The notes under the pieces: model-generated | Databases searched by the model: none | What the model was told of the DNA's origin: nothing | What the model saw: the letters and a program-made list of their open reading frames with translations, nothing else | From: Bedellia somnulentella | Lineage: Eukaryota; Arthropoda; Insecta; Lepidoptera; Bedelliidae | Reading direction: 5' to 3' | NCBI GenBank assembly: GCA_963576735.1 | Contig: OY755190.1 | Coordinates: 7,495,695 to 7,559,694, forward strand | DNA: 64,000 nucleotides | Program-made: the position numbers and the translations under genes | Part shown: in pieces, positions 30,611-42,893 of the stretch | Layout of the letters: every line of letters starts with the position of its first letter | Position numbering within the stretch: the first letter of the stretch is position 1

Positions 30611-30969
30611 AGTTATTTTAATACAATAAGTATGACAACAAATGTTGGCTGTGGCAGTAGAAGCATGAGAGCAGCATGAAAGAAATAGAGATGAGTTTCC
30701 ACAGAAAAAAATATAAAATAGGTTTTTGACACAGCAGTTGTACAAATAATATGAGACATAGGAATTAACACTTGAATTTTCATAGTCACATAGTAGATAT
30801 TAGTAAAACCACCATTTAGTTTGTCAGGTTTGAACTTTGTATGGCAAAAGGAATTTTGAACCCAGAATATATTAAATGTACAATGCTTTAGCCCAAAGCA
30901 AACTAGAATTCAACACAGTTGTCTGGGCTAGAGATTTCATGATAATAAAATATTTAATAAAAATTATTA

Positions 30970-31337
30970 ACATAACATAACATAAACGTTCACGCCGAAT
31001 ATCCCCGAAGGGGTTGGCAGAGGTACTAATACTTCTGAACATCATGTGACTTTGTCACCTGGTGTTCAGAGTACCCACGTTTTGCATGGACAGTGTACTC
31101 ACGTGATAGGGGGCAGGCCTATCGCCGTTTTGTACGAATACACTGTCACATGACTAAGTACAACTCAGCCATGTGGGTTTCCTCACGATGTTTTCCCTCA
31201 CCGTTAACAACCATGATAAATTAACCACACATATGTCTTTAGAAAAGACAAATTGGTGTAGGCCCGACCCAGGATTTGAACACTAATCATTTGCACGATA
31301 ACCGAGTGTTCTACCCACTGGGCTATCACGGCTGTCT
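30970..31337 (-). repeat. SINE-B, best full-length copy
   Basis: On the minus strand it begins with a tRNA-like head: GTGATAGCCCAGTGGGTAGA (A box) and GTTCAAATCCTGGGTCGGGC (B box). It continues through CCACATGGCTGAGTTGTAC and CCTATCACGTGAGTACACTG to a TTATGTTATGTTATGTT tail. About 370 bp. It is the reference for the other SINE-B pieces. Confidence 0.88.
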
Positions 31338-32690
31338 AATAATATATAAATATAAATTAATAAAAATTATTAGTTCTTATATATTATGCCCACACTTAAA
31401 TATTTTTTTATATGAGTAGGTCCAATTAACACACTGAGACATCAGCAGCGCGTGTTTACCCTTACACCAGCAGTGATAGTTTCCCCTTTCTTTTGTCTGA
31501 ATGTGGAGGAGGTGGATATTTTTTTTATTTTCATGCACTGATAGACTTCCAAACTGCATTGCCTATATATTTGTCAATCAACAGATAAGTAAAAAAGCCC
31601 TAAAGTTGTTTTTTTAAAGTGTGTTTTTGATAGATATGATTAAAATTTTCTATTAAACCAAGTAGATAAAGACTTAGAAACAGTTATTTCACCTTAAACT
31701 TAATAAATTGATGACAAACGGGCAATGACAATAATTTGTGCATTTTTTAATTATCCTTTCTCACTTGCCCTTCCTGTATATTGAATGAGTTCTACCTTGC
31801 AAATAACTATTTTTTCCAGACGATGGAGAGTATATTTTACAGAAATCCTACAACAAACCTATGAAGAAGTTTCGATATGGCATGATTATTTCTTTATAAA
31901 ATTGGTGCATTAACTGAAGTTTTTATAAAATACACCTTAGACATAATTCTATCCCAATACAATTAGTAATAAACATTAATAAGTAGAGCTATCTCAGCCA
32001 TCTAAATTTTAGACCTATACTAGGTGGGCATGAATGCTTTGTGATACTAAATTGGAGTGAAGTGGCAAGTGATTGTTGAGTACTCTAGTGAGTGAGGGCA
32101 AGGGCAGTTGTTTCCCATAGACTTTCATGAGAAACTTTAAAGGGTGATTATTCCTCAATGGTAAAATCCATCCAAATTTTCTTTTCGTTCAAACTTTGTC
32201 CTTGATTTCTTGAACCATCGGGCAAAATTATGTGCATTAGTGTCATAACATTAAGCTGAAGTGTTCGCCAATTCGTTTCAACTTATTGTTATTAGCTATA
32301 AGATCTGATTGTTTTGTTTTGTTTTCATATGTTATTTGTGGTAACGAATAAATGTTTTTCATTTTCATTTCATTCAAAATTTGGCTGTGATCGGATCAAC
32401 CGTTTAGGAGGAGTTCTGTGACAAGCCTATTACAATAGTCGGGGGTAATGGTGTAATTTACAAACCTGGGTAAGTAGCGTACTATCATGTAAACTTTTTC
32501 GGTGACTCCTAGGGTTTAAAATTGATGGTACATACTGATTTATGTCATCGTCCATTTTTTATACAACATGACAGATATTGTTGAGATAGTTATCACATCG
32601 CAAAGAGCACAGGCGAATTAAATATTACAAAATATAATAAACTTTAGACTGAGTTACAAATCTTGTTTTGTATCTTTGATCTTTCTGTTT
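31338..32690. other. No recognisable gene; one dispersed repeat
   Basis: AT-rich, no supported ORF. 32135-32455 shares its ends with 8045-8225 (GGTGATTATTCCTCAATGG; CCGTTTAGGAGGAGTTC). A T-rich piece at 32270-32370 inside it, ending GAATAAATGTTTTTCATTTT, looks like an inserted poly(A)-signal retroposon tail. Confidence 0.5.
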
Positions 32691-32719
32691 GTATTTGTAT
32701 AACTCCCGCGAGTTAACAT

Positions 32720-33445
32720 TAGCCGTGTGTAGGTCCGGCTCGGTGGATTCAAATGATTCGAATCTCTGCGTGAGCCTGATTGGCCTAACCGGCCCCACTC
32801 TTTCTTATCAGGTGCGAGTTCGCTTAACCGGGCCGCTCCGCACCGGCTCGGTTCTATTGTTTTCGAACAACAGGCTCAGGCATCAGGTTCAGGATCGGTT
32901 CGATTATTACCGTTACATTTACTTACTGAATGTGAGAGCGAGACAAGAATGTAATACAATTTGAACTCGGGAGACAGAGACGAAAAGAGAGTTGTCCTTT
33001 TGTGTTCTTTGTTTGCCAATTTCGTTTAATAGATTTATCAATATTTTCATAAATAATGGTGTTTATTGTGATATTATGAATACGATAGTGTTTTATGTTG
33101 TGTACCTTTCTGATTTGCATATATTAATGTGTAGATGTTGTTGAGATGTTTCTAAATATTATTTATTTTTTTACATATGTATATTTGTAAGTTAGCGAAC
33201 CTAGCCTGTACACAAACAGAATCATTATTCATATGAGTTAATAGATTTTTAAATGTATGTCAATAGCAATCGTTACGTTCCGCGAAGTAAGCGTGGTATT
33301 TTTTGGTTGTTTGATTCAGTTCTGAATTTCTTAACCGAGCCGGATTCGATAAGCGGTCCGGCCCGGTTAAGAGGATTCAGTACCGGAACTGAGCCTGAAC
33401 CTGGTGATTCGAATCACCTCGCGGAGCTGGATCTACCCAAGCCTA
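32720..33445. mobile_element. hAT-like non-autonomous element nested in a Tc1-like end
   Basis: Flanked by the 8-bp duplication GTTAACAT (32712-32719, 33446-33453). Termini TAGCCGTGTGTAGGTCCGGC and, from the other side, TAGGCTTGGGTAGATCCAGC are imperfect inverted repeats. Inside, GC-rich pieces such as AACCGGGCC, GGCTCGGTTC and GATTCGAATCACC recur in both orientations. No transposase. The 8-bp duplication and TA-G ends point to hAT. Confidence 0.8.
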
Positions 33446-33934
33446 GTTAACATGACACCTGGCTCGACAAACAACCCTCCCCCCGCTATCCCGCGCAGCG
33501 CCCCGCTCTCGCCAGTAGCGTTAGCATCTCTGGACGTGCGCAAAATGTGTCACTTCAGTGAAAAGAAAGACATATATTAATTGGGGGTTCAGTTCACAAA
33601 GAGTCGAAGAGTCACTGAAGCGAGATATCTGAAGTATGATATTGATGAATTGATAAGATTCCATTCAAAAACTACAATAACGATAATAATACATACAATA
33701 TTTAGAATTTCTTTAAAATTGATATTTATTAATAAGTAGCCTTGTCTATCAACCGAAATGAATAAAAAAAGCTATTAAGTTCTAAAATAACATATGGGTC
33801 AAAATCAAAAGGCCAAGTTTTTTTTTTGAAAAAAAAAAAAAGAATTGTGTAAATATTTTTTCTTAAATTTTTATTGTTTGAAAGACATAAAAACATTCAG
33901 AAAATGAGATCAGAACAGATGAACACATGAAAAA

Positions 33935-34531
33935 TTGTTGCCGAACTTGCCTCCAAGTGGCATAGTTGTGATTGATAATGCTCCGTACCACTCAACGCAA
34001 TCCGAAAAAAGTCCGTGCCAGTCATCATTGAAGAGTGACATGCAAAGCTGGTTAACAAATAATAATGTAAGTTATGCTGCAAATATGACAAAACCAGAGC
34101 TATATCAAATTATAAGATTGAATAAGCCAGAAAAAAAATATGTGGTAGACGAATTACTAAGGGAGCACGGCCACGGGGTCGTACGTCTGCCACCCTACCA
34201 CTGTGATCTTAATCCGATCGAATATATCTGGAATTTGATCAAACAAAGGGTGGCTGAAAAAAATATCGATCAGTCGGAGAAACACATTGAAAAATTAACT
34301 AAAGAAGCGATTGTTTCCATAATTGCTGCTGACTGGAAAAAGAAGGTAAACCATGTACAGAGACTTGAAAAAGAATATTTGGTGCAAGATCGACTGCAGG
34401 AAACAAGAGAAAGGGAGTTTATTATTTCACTTTGGGGTGAAGAAAGCTCCGACAGTGAAGCGAGCGAGGGAGAAGAAAGTGACACTTCTATTATGTCAGG
34501 TATTGAAGAAATGAGTGATGTTGATGAGTAA
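33935..34531 (+). pseudogene. C-terminal half of a DD(n)E transposase (Tc1/IS630-like)
   Basis: 198 open codons. IVVIDNAPYHSTQSEKSPCQ holds the second catalytic Asp (DNAPYH) and LPPYHCDLNPIEYIWNLIK the catalytic Glu (NPIEYIW). It then has a Lys/Glu-rich coiled region and an acidic Ser tail (EESSDSEASEGEE). The first Asp and the helix-turn-helix DNA-binding part are not found upstream, so the copy cannot act alone. Confidence 0.82.
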
Positions 34532-34611
34532 TTATCTTGAAATAAATCTATTTAATATTGTATGTTTGTTTAATTTCTATCAGAAGTTAATAATCTAGCT
34601 GTGTATATTAT

Positions 34612-34850
34612 GTTAGCTGTGTAGTGTTGGCTTAGAATAACACTACCCCATTTCTGCCGGTGGGTGTAAGTAAGAGGCGACTAACGGTATTGGGGCTTTT
34701 TGGGCGATGCGGTTGGAGACCTATCACCAACAACTTTTATTTCACCATCTTTTCCCCACTCAACTTGCCAAAAGTGGCTGAGGAATTTCTAGTTCCTTAG
34801 CTCTGGCTACCCCTTCTAGGGATTTATAGCTGTGAGTATATGCATGTAAT
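34612..34850 (+). repeat. SINE-A copy, near full length
   Basis: GCTGTGTAGTGTTGGCTTAG to TATAGCTGTGAGTATATGC, inserted downstream of the transposase stop. Confidence 0.88.
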
Positions 34851-35630
34851 TATACTATTTATTTAACGTATTTTGATAAGTTATTACGATAGATGTAATT
34901 TGATAACTATTAATCACAAATAAATATATACAGAGTATAAAGTAATCAGTGCTACAGCCAAAGGCTTTGCACCCATTGCGAAGGCAATGTACCCAACATA
35001 CTGAACAATATCTGATATAAAAATAAATTTGCAACTCAATAAAAAAATAATTGTACCCCATTTAAAAAAGGTCAGCTGACTTTTATGCACTCAGTACTTT
35101 CAACAAACGTCAATCGAGCCAGCAGGTGTCATGTTAACTCGCGGGAGTTATATTTCTCTTCTCTTCTATTTACTTTTCTTTATAGACAAAAAAAAACCTA
35201 ACATCGTTCGGACATGGTCAATCCGATAAATTTGACAATAATCTTTAATCGATTCTATTGATTGATACTAAGCCGCTATATAGTTCCTTGAAACTTAATC
35301 ACGAAATTTCAGAGTACATCAAACAACATTTAAACGAACAACCATTAAATTATAATAGATTTAAGGAAAATTGTAAGATTTGCTAATTGTATTATACTTG
35401 TAATTTTGTAATCATATCATAGTGCTGTATTTGTATGGAGAATGCATATTTTATTAAATCGGTTACTTTAGGCAGAAAATAAAGTAGTGCTAAGATGTAA
35501 ACGAGATAATAATATGCATTGTTTTCTCTATTGTGTATGAAATCCGAGCGGGTGGCGGCTGAGTGTGCAGTCTGTGCGCAGCTCAGCTCAGACCTTCGCC
35601 GTCGCGATATCCTCTAGTTCTAGTCCATTG

Positions 35631-36575
35631 TAGGCATGGCAATGATTGCTACTTTTAATTCATAATCATTTGGTGCTATTGCTAAATTTTATCATATGAT
35701 TTTCATTGCTATTTTTCACAGTTCATGATTTTTAACAATTATGATATTTCATACTTTTTGCTACATGCAATATGCATATGATTTTACATTATAATTTACG
35801 ATAAGGATAAGGTTGCTGTTCTAATAGAGGTCGTTATTTTTGTAGTTACGCATAAGCAAACATACTTTGATTATTAAATAATTTTTATATTGATATGATA
35901 TTGCCTTGATGGATGTAAGCTAGAGAGGTTTGTCAGGATCGTGCGAAGTGGCGATCAATAGTCTCTGCCTACCCAATGGGAACTAATGGCGTGTTTATAT
36001 GTGTGTATGGATGTATGATATTGCCATAATTCAATTAAACTTTATATAAGTTTTATTTATGACATATACACAAAAGTACTAAAATATTAACAATAACTAT
36101 TATTCACCCCCGGTTAGCAAGTCGCGGCGTAAATAGACAAAATTAGGTCGTTTCGCTATCACAACAGCTGCTGACTTACACTAACTGATTTCATTTCATT
36201 CAAAGGAAAATAGCCGAAATTCGGAAACAAAAGTCATATGATTTTCAAATAGCAATAGTTCTTATCTATTATTTTTTACTTCAAAGTACTTTAAGCCTTA
36301 TACCCTTAGCTTACAGGTTATACCAAAACTAAAGTAATGTTTTATACTTTGCTCTCTCTTACTTAATATTTCTTATTCGCTTACACTTACAAAGATAACT
36401 CCGCCCACAAGTCACTCGCTTTGCTTTTCTTATGATTTCATTCAATGTCATGATTTAGATGTGGTGCGACCAGGAATGATTAATAGCAACCTTTCTAAAT
36501 GCTATTATCATATGACATATGATTATTAAAATCATATGATTAATCATATGCTATTTGTGAAATGTTCCATTCCTA
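35631..36575. mobile_element. hAT-like non-autonomous element rich in ATCATATGAT palindromes
   Basis: The 8-bp duplication GTCCATTG flanks it (35623-35630, 36576-36583). Ends TAGGCATGGCAA and, inverted, TAGGAATGGAAC. Both subterminal zones repeat AATCATATGATT-like palindromes (35690, 36230, 36505-36550). A LINE tail (35930-36015) lies inside. No ORF. Confidence 0.8.
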
Positions 36576-36614
36576 GTCCATTGGCCGCTAGGCTAGCGCG
36601 CTACCCCTTCCAAC

Positions 36615-37430
36615 GTTGATTTTTAGGGCCCATTTAATGGAAGAAATTATTTAGTGATTGTTGAAGCGTTTTCAAAATGGGTAGAGTGTTTCAGTATGAA
36701 CTCAACATCACCTGGCTCAGCACTTAATAATTTAATCGAGGTCATTTGGCATAACGGAATTCCACAGTCAATCGTTAGTGACAATGGCACGGCATTTTTT
36801 TTCAGAAAGGTTCAATAGTTTTTGTAAATTAAATGGTAATTAATCATTTATTTTCAAATGTGTATCACCCTTCGAGTAATGAGCATTCTAAAAGTTTTGT
36901 CAATATTGTTAAATGGGATTATAAGCAATTGTTTAAGATTTAAAAATTCAAATAATTTGGATCTTAAATTATGCAAATTTTTATTTGACTATAGAAACTC
37001 TACACATAGTTTGTCAGGCAAATCACCGGCCAAGCTACTTTTTAGTCGTAAATTAAGATGTCGGTTAGATCTGTTAAATCCGCTGTATGACCCACTCGTA
37101 GCGTCGCAGTCGCAGATCGTTACAAAAATAAATTTCAATGGCTAAAAGGGACACTAATTAAAGCAAAGGCACCATCATGTACGAAGTGTTTATACCGGAA
37201 ACAAACTGTTCTGTTGTAGGACACAAAAAACGAATTTGGAAATCAGTGGAGTCGGTAATATTACCAAGTGAAGAGACTTTTCCATCCTGGGATTTAGATG
37301 TAATACCAGACTTCAAAAGCACAACTCCGTGTGATCGCGCCGAGACGACGACGCGACGGAGTGTCAGTCTGGAGTGGGAGAGGAGACATCGCGGAGCAGT
37401 GAGGCTTCGGAACCGATTATAGTTATACAG
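36615..37430 (+). pseudogene. Ty3/Gypsy pol fragment (integrase core and C-terminus)
   Basis: Frame pieces: FNGRNYLVIVEAFSKWVECF, then PQSIVSDNGTAF, the integrase Asp motifs, followed after frameshifts by VYHPSSNEHSKSFV, DLKLCKFLFDYRNSTHSLSG and KSPAKLLF. A final piece (37177-37422) reads like a linker end of Gypsy pol (ESVILPSEETFPSWDL). At least two frame changes and several stops. No LTRs recognised. Confidence 0.75.
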
Positions 37431-37956
37431 AGTCACTGGTGTTAGTGGAATATCTACATCCCTATCCAGGAGGAGGTAATCAAACAAAAACTTCGAACTT
37501 CTTTTCTCAATTTATATATTATCACTTTAATATTGCATATTAAATTTCACATCACAATACTTCTAAAATGCCCAACTATAAAATATTTACTGTATATTTA
37601 TATCAAAAACATAACTCGTACAACCACTTCTTCTTGATTACACAAATTTTCCTTACATCTCCATAACGACAACTAAACCCTAATTCTTTTATTAAATATG
37701 TATTAAATGTCAAACCAAAAACTAAATTTAAACTTTCCACTCTATAGAATATCAACAACTGGTGCTGCTGACACCATCAGACCCAACGTCCACCGACGTA
37801 CTACCACATCCACCTGATCCAATAGCGAATACAGTCTGGGATGAGGATAATGTATTGGCTACAACTACAACAGAAAGATGTCGACGAAATAAAAAAGTTG
37901 ACAATTATAAACCTTTTATGTAAATAGGAAGATAGATAGATAGATAGATAGGGAAG

Positions 37957-38192
37957 ATATAACTCAACACATACTTAATAAGACGGCTATTCATGTTACA
38001 CCCGAAAAAGTTAATATGAATGGAACAAAGAAATATGACTCATACAAAATATATGTTTCGAAAATTCATTTGAATTTATTTGAGGATGATACGTTATGGC
38101 CAAGTGGAATATATTTTCGGAGGTATTTCTATTTGAAAAAACGTATAGACACAGATAAGGCAAAATTAAATACTGTTAAAAATGGCGACTAA
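37957..38192 (+). pseudogene. C-terminal end of LINE ORF1
   Basis: Open frame with YDSYKIYVSKIHLNLFEDDT and LWPSGIYFRRYFYLKKR, the usual end of ORF1 proteins in insect LINEs (LWPxGVxxRxF). It ends in TAA at 38190-38192, overlapping the ORF2 start by 11 bases. 5' truncated next to a GATA microsatellite (37927-37952). Confidence 0.7.
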
Positions 38193-41019
38193 AACTAAAT
38201 ACACGGATTCAGTCCGGTTTGTAAGTTTTAACTGCAAATCGGTGAAAAGGTCGGCAGGGTGTATAAAATATTTATGCAAGACATGTGATGTAATCGCAAT
38301 ACAAGAACATTGGCTTCTACCCGACGATATCCCGTTCCTCGGCTCAATACATGGAGGGTTCGAATACACTGGAAAGTCAGCAGTGGATAGTGGGGCAGGT
38401 TTGCTGAGAGGAAGGCCGTACGGTGGGGTCGGCATACTATGGAGAAAAGGGATTTTCGATTCGGTGTCCGTCATAGAGTGCAAAAGTGTGCGTATATGTG
38501 CAATCAAAGCGATAGTTAATAATAGAACATTGTTATTAGCCAGCGTATATATGCCGACGGATTGCGTGGACAATTTACCAGAGTTTAGTGAATGTATGGG
38601 TGAACTTGGAGCCATAATTGATTGTAACGACGCGGACAATATCTTCATACTTGGTGACTTTAATGCTCATGTTGGAGAGGTTTTCTGTAGTGAAATGTTA
38701 CAGTACTGTGTGGATTTGCAACTGAAATGTGTGGACTTCGATAAATTGGGTATGTTTTCTGACAATTATACTTTTATTAGTGAATCATGTGGAACCAGGA
38801 GGTGGCTTGATCACTGTCTAGTGTCTGACGCTGCGTGGAATACCGTTGTGGGTGTAAACATCAGATACGACGTGTTTTGGTCCGACCACTTACCTCTATT
38901 TGTAGATTGTAATTTATCGTTACTAAGACCAAAAGTTACTGTTCTTAAACCTAGATTCCGTGAGGGGGTTGCGTGGGGAGAACGAACTAACGAACAGATC
39001 AATATTTATCAGGAAGAGTCAGAAAAACTATTTAAAAATGTTGTATTTCCCCAAGAATGTGTTGAATGTTGTAAAAGTAACTTTTGTACAGATATTAATC
39101 ACCGGCAAATTGTTGCGAATATATATACTCAAATTGTCTCTATTTTATGTGAAGCCTCGATTAAAAGTTACTCTAAATGTAAACCCAAAAAAAGGCGAAC
39201 CAATCATGTGATAGGGTGGAACAGACACGTTAGACATGCTCATGTGGAGGCTAGAAAATGTTATAGTAATTGGTATTTATACGGTAAACCTCGGTTTGGT
39301 AGCATTTATGATGACATGTGTACTACGCGACGTGCATTTAAATCGAAGTTAAAATGGTGTATTGATAACCAGGAACGCATAAAGATGGATATCATAGCGA
39401 CACATAGGTATAACAAAGACTTTAAGGCATTTTGGAAATCAACAAATGAACTCAATATCCAACCAAGCCTTCCCGTGAGCGTGGAGGGCGTGTCTGAGCC
39501 AAGTGATATTGCTAATATGTTTGTAAACCACTTTTCTGTAAGCTCTACCCTGGGTCAATCCAAGTCAAACCTGCAGGTAGGCTCTGAGGGAAAGGAAACA
39601 CCGATGACGTTTACAGCGGCCGATGTCAAACACGCCATCAAAGGCATCCACAGAGGTCGCTCTCCCGGTCACGACGGGTTGACAATTGAACACTTACAGT
39701 TCGCGGGTGAAAACGCCATTCGTGTGTTGTCTCGGTTTTACTCATTGTGTGTGTCTCACTCATATCTACCGACAGATATGATCAAGGTGTTTGTTGTGCC
39801 AGTACTGAAGTGTAAGACAGGAGATATATGTGATAAATCTAACTACAGGCCGATTTCTTTGGCCACTACAATTGCAAAGGTCTTTGATCACATGTTTAAC
39901 TCTCATCTCGATAATCATCTGAAACTTCATGATGCCCAGTTTGGCTTTAGACGCTCGTTATCTACAGAGTCAGCCATACTGTGTCTTAAAAGTACAGTGA
40001 AGTATTATATGGATAGGAATACGCCGGTATATGTATGTTTCTTGGATTTGTCCAAAGCCTTCGATTTGGTATCTTATGACATACTTTGGACCAAACTTAA
40101 GGGAAAGATTCCAGATGAACTCTTGATTATATTGCAGTATTGGTACACGAACCAGATAAATTACGTGAGATGGGGTGATACGTTATCTAATGCATACCAG
40201 CTTGAGTGTGGATTGAGACAGGGTGGACTAACTTCTCCAATACTGTTTAATATGTATATTAATGCGCTAATTGAGGAACTCAGCGGGGCTGGGGTCGGTT
40301 GCAGCATCAATGGTATTAACATAAACAATATAAGTTATGCTGATGATATGGCACTACTGAGTCCGTCGATAGCCGCAATGAGGAAGATGTTGTATATCTG
40401 TGAGTCGTATGCTGAATCTCATGGTTTGATATACAACATAAAAAAGACTGAATATATGATGTTTTCCAATGGGGTACAGAAGAAGCGAAAAATACCACCT
40501 ATTTGCTTAAATGGCATACCTCTTAATAAGGTATCTCATTTTAAATACTTGGGCCATATCTTAAGTGAGAATCTCAGCGACGACATTGACATTGAAAGAG
40601 AGCGAAGATCTTTGTGCATTAGAGGAAATATGCTTATTCGCCGTTTCTTCAACTGCTCAGTTGACGTCAAGGTTACGCTTTTTAAAGCGTTTTGTCAGAC
40701 CATGTATACAAGTAGCCTCTGGACAAACTATACACAAAAAGCTTTTAATAAGCTCCGTGTGCAGTACAACAACACCTTCAGGATGCTGTTGCGGCTGTCA
40801 CGCTTTTGTAATGCATCTGGTATGTTCGCGAGAGAGCGAACCGATGACTTTTATGGGATAATTCGCAAACGAACTGCCTCGTTGATGGCACGGGTGCGAG
40901 CCAGCAGCAACAGCATCGTGAGGGCTGTTGTTGAACGTTTTGACTGTCCCATTTTGGCTCACTGGGTGCGGACCATTCACTGGAACAGGGAATGTACCGC
41001 GTACAGTGTGGCAAAGTGA
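38182..41019 (+). CDS. LINE ORF2: endonuclease and reverse transcriptase
   Basis: 945 codons without a stop. The N-terminal AP-type endonuclease occupies about residues 10-250: SFNCKS, IQEHWL, SVYMPTD, LGDFNAH and SDHLPL carry its Asn, Glu, Asp and His catalytic positions. The reverse transcriptase occupies about 480-790: SPGHDGL, NYRPISLATT, FGFRR, FLDLSKAFDLV, LRQGGLTSP and the catalytic SYADDMALLS near residue 717. Motifs and length fit the CR1/Jockey super-group; the exact clade is not assigned. ORF2 begins at an ATG inside the last codons of ORF1 (ATGGCGACTAA), which suggests stop-and-reinitiation. It copies LINE RNA at a nicked chromosomal target. Confidence 0.92.
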   Translation: MATKTKYTDSVRFVSFNCKSVKRSAGCIKYLCKTCDVIAIQEHWLLPDDIPFLGSIHGGFEYTGKSAVDSGAGLLRGRPYGGVGILWRKGIFDSVSVIECKSVRICAIKAIVNNRTLLLASVYMPTDCVDNLPEFSECMGELGAIIDCNDADNIFILGDFNAHVGEVFCSEMLQYCVDLQLKCVDFDKLGMFSDNYTFISESCGTRRWLDHCLVSDAAWNTVVGVNIRYDVFWSDHLPLFVDCNLSLLRPKVTVLKPRFREGVAWGERTNEQINIYQEESEKLFKNVVFPQECVECCKSNFCTDINHRQIVANIYTQIVSILCEASIKSYSKCKPKKRRTNHVIGWNRHVRHAHVEARKCYSNWYLYGKPRFGSIYDDMCTTRRAFKSKLKWCIDNQERIKMDIIATHRYNKDFKAFWKSTNELNIQPSLPVSVEGVSEPSDIANMFVNHFSVSSTLGQSKSNLQVGSEGKETPMTFTAADVKHAIKGIHRGRSPGHDGLTIEHLQFAGENAIRVLSRFYSLCVSHSYLPTDMIKVFVVPVLKCKTGDICDKSNYRPISLATTIAKVFDHMFNSHLDNHLKLHDAQFGFRRSLSTESAILCLKSTVKYYMDRNTPVYVCFLDLSKAFDLVSYDILWTKLKGKIPDELLIILQYWYTNQINYVRWGDTLSNAYQLECGLRQGGLTSPILFNMYINALIEELSGAGVGCSINGININNISYADDMALLSPSIAAMRKMLYICESYAESHGLIYNIKKTEYMMFSNGVQKKRKIPPICLNGIPLNKVSHFKYLGHILSENLSDDIDIERERRSLCIRGNMLIRRFFNCSVDVKVTLFKAFCQTMYTSSLWTNYTQKAFNKLRVQYNNTFRMLLRLSRFCNASGMFARERTDDFYGIIRKRTASLMARVRASSNSIVRAVVERFDCPILAHWVRTIHWNRECTAYSVAK

Positions 41020-41165
41020 CGACACAATAAGATTTTATATAAATTACAATAATAATAATACTAACAATAGGTTTAAGTCATTTTCACTGTCTACTAACAA
41101 ATATATGGATGATGTAACGTCTGAAATAAATGAATAAATAAAAATAAAAAAAAATAATGTATTGT

Positions 41166-42890
41166 CTCGTAACTAGTAACGGAGGAATTGTTGGGTATTT
41201 GTAAAAGATATATTCGTTTCATTATAGTTTCAGTGTAGTACAAGCCGTTGTTTCATTTGCATTTGTAGCAGAGTTTCAATCGAAATTTCTTTTTCGATTA
41301 GGCTGATCGAGTTCTATAGATTAGGATGAAAACAATGTATATTTGTGTCTCTTTTACTTCTGATGCTAGGAGCATTACTTTATTACGGCGTAAAGTAAAC
41401 GATTCGATAAAACTCGCAATCCGCCTGCAGATGACTGACGCCGCTTTTGTCTCACTGACTGATGGGTTTTTGATTGATTGGATTGACGGTGTTACCGCTG
41501 CGCTGCGCTGTGTTCGCGGTCGTAGCTAATGTGTTTTATTTTACTTAATCGATATTTTACTTTTAGTTAGGTAAGATAAATTCTGTCTGAACGAAGCGAA
41601 TAAAACTAGACACAAATCAGCTATTAACTTCTCTAGTAATTAAATTATTGTCTCAAATCCGATCAAATCGTATTGCAAACATTGTAGGTAAGATTGTTTC
41701 ACCATTTCTAGGCATGGAAATAGATGTTGAAACTAAATCATTAACGATATCTTTCACCAGTAAACATTAAAAGGGATAGTTTAAAACATCTGTTTCCACG
41801 TCCTTTCCCTAGATTTTCTTGCAGACGGCGTTGAAGTATTAACAGCAAGACACGAATTTAGGTCTCGTAAATAATTTGGCCTCTGTAAAATCAATTCGGA
41901 GGTTCAGTTAGTTACGATTCCGCAAAATTTCGTCGGCACATATTCCGCTGGTATCTGTCCGATGACGAAAGTCCTCATCTTACGATGGTAAAAATCTTGC
42001 TGTGTCACTACACTCGATTTTTCGTCCATCGCAGTCTGTGGACTATCTTTACACATCTCTAGTACAATTTGAGGGTCTGCATATTGGTAGTATTCTGTTG
42101 TAAGGTAATTGAAGTTTATTTTACATCTTGGTTCAATGTTTTTCTCATTTCATTGCATACCTACATATACAATACCATAATGTTAATTAAAAACCTTTTT
42201 TGTCCTGTATTTTAAAACATCAGCTATTCTGTACCTTTAATAATAGTATAAAATTGAAAATTGATTTTTTGTATGTTTGTAAGGAGTAGGTTTAGAAACA
42301 ACAGTAAATTAAACTTTTGACATTAAAAAAATGTTAGCAATTAAAATTATTTTGTAAAATTTACTTTTTGACTTTTTAGCTACTGAACTGGTTTCTTCCA
42401 TTTGATCTCCTATGGATAGCTAATTTCTTCCTGTGTATAAAGGCTGGGTAATACTCTCAAAATAACAGAGATCCTATGCCATTTACAATTAGAGAACCTG
42501 AACAGTAAAAAACCTTAAAATGACATTATTTGGTATTCATATATATGAAATGAAACTATTAATTGTTCATAAAATCTATGTTATGCATTAGGAAAGTTAT
42601 CAATCTCAATTACAAATAAAAAAAATTAAAATGCTTTATTTACGAAAACAAGAGTTTTAACAAGTTCTTATTTCAAATGATGCCCTGAGCTTGTTCTGCC
42701 ATTAAGCGTGTAAATATTCAAGTCCTAATAGTCCTATCTAGTCAATCCAAAAATTCATACTATATTACAATATCAATGTTATTTAAAATGTCAAAAAAAG
42801 AAAAAATAATAATTACAATACAATTAAAATAAAAACACACACAATAAGAGGAAATAATTACACATTAAAAATATATCATGTCAAATATAA
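41166..42890. other. No recognisable gene
   Basis: AT-rich, with scattered short frames only. An open frame at 41326-41529 (67 codons, +) shows no motif. Confidence 0.5.
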
Positions 42891-42893
42891 TTC

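Larger units (their letters stand above)
32699..35152 (+). mobile_element. Tc1/mariner-superfamily transposon with two later insertions
   Basis: Ends are a perfect inverted repeat beginning TATAACTCCCGCGAGTTAAC (left 32698, right end about 35152), with TA at the edge as usual for this superfamily. The left repeat is cut after 20 bases by the element at 32720-33445 and resumes with GTTAACATGACACCTGGCTC, matching the right end. The transposase C-terminal half is at 33935-34531 and a SINE-A at 34612-34850. The 5' half of the transposase is missing. Confidence 0.8.
37957..41165 (+). mobile_element. CR1/Jockey-group LINE, 5' truncated with open ORF2
   Basis: Contains the end of ORF1, the full ORF2 (38182-41019), a short 3' UTR and an AATAAATAAAAATAAAAAAA tail. 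Truncation inside ORF1 is typical of incomplete reverse transcription. An open ORF2 suggests recent insertion. Confidence 0.85.

Noticed and set aside
38166..38648. 160-codon minus-strand ORF
   Set aside because: Antisense shadow of LINE ORF2.
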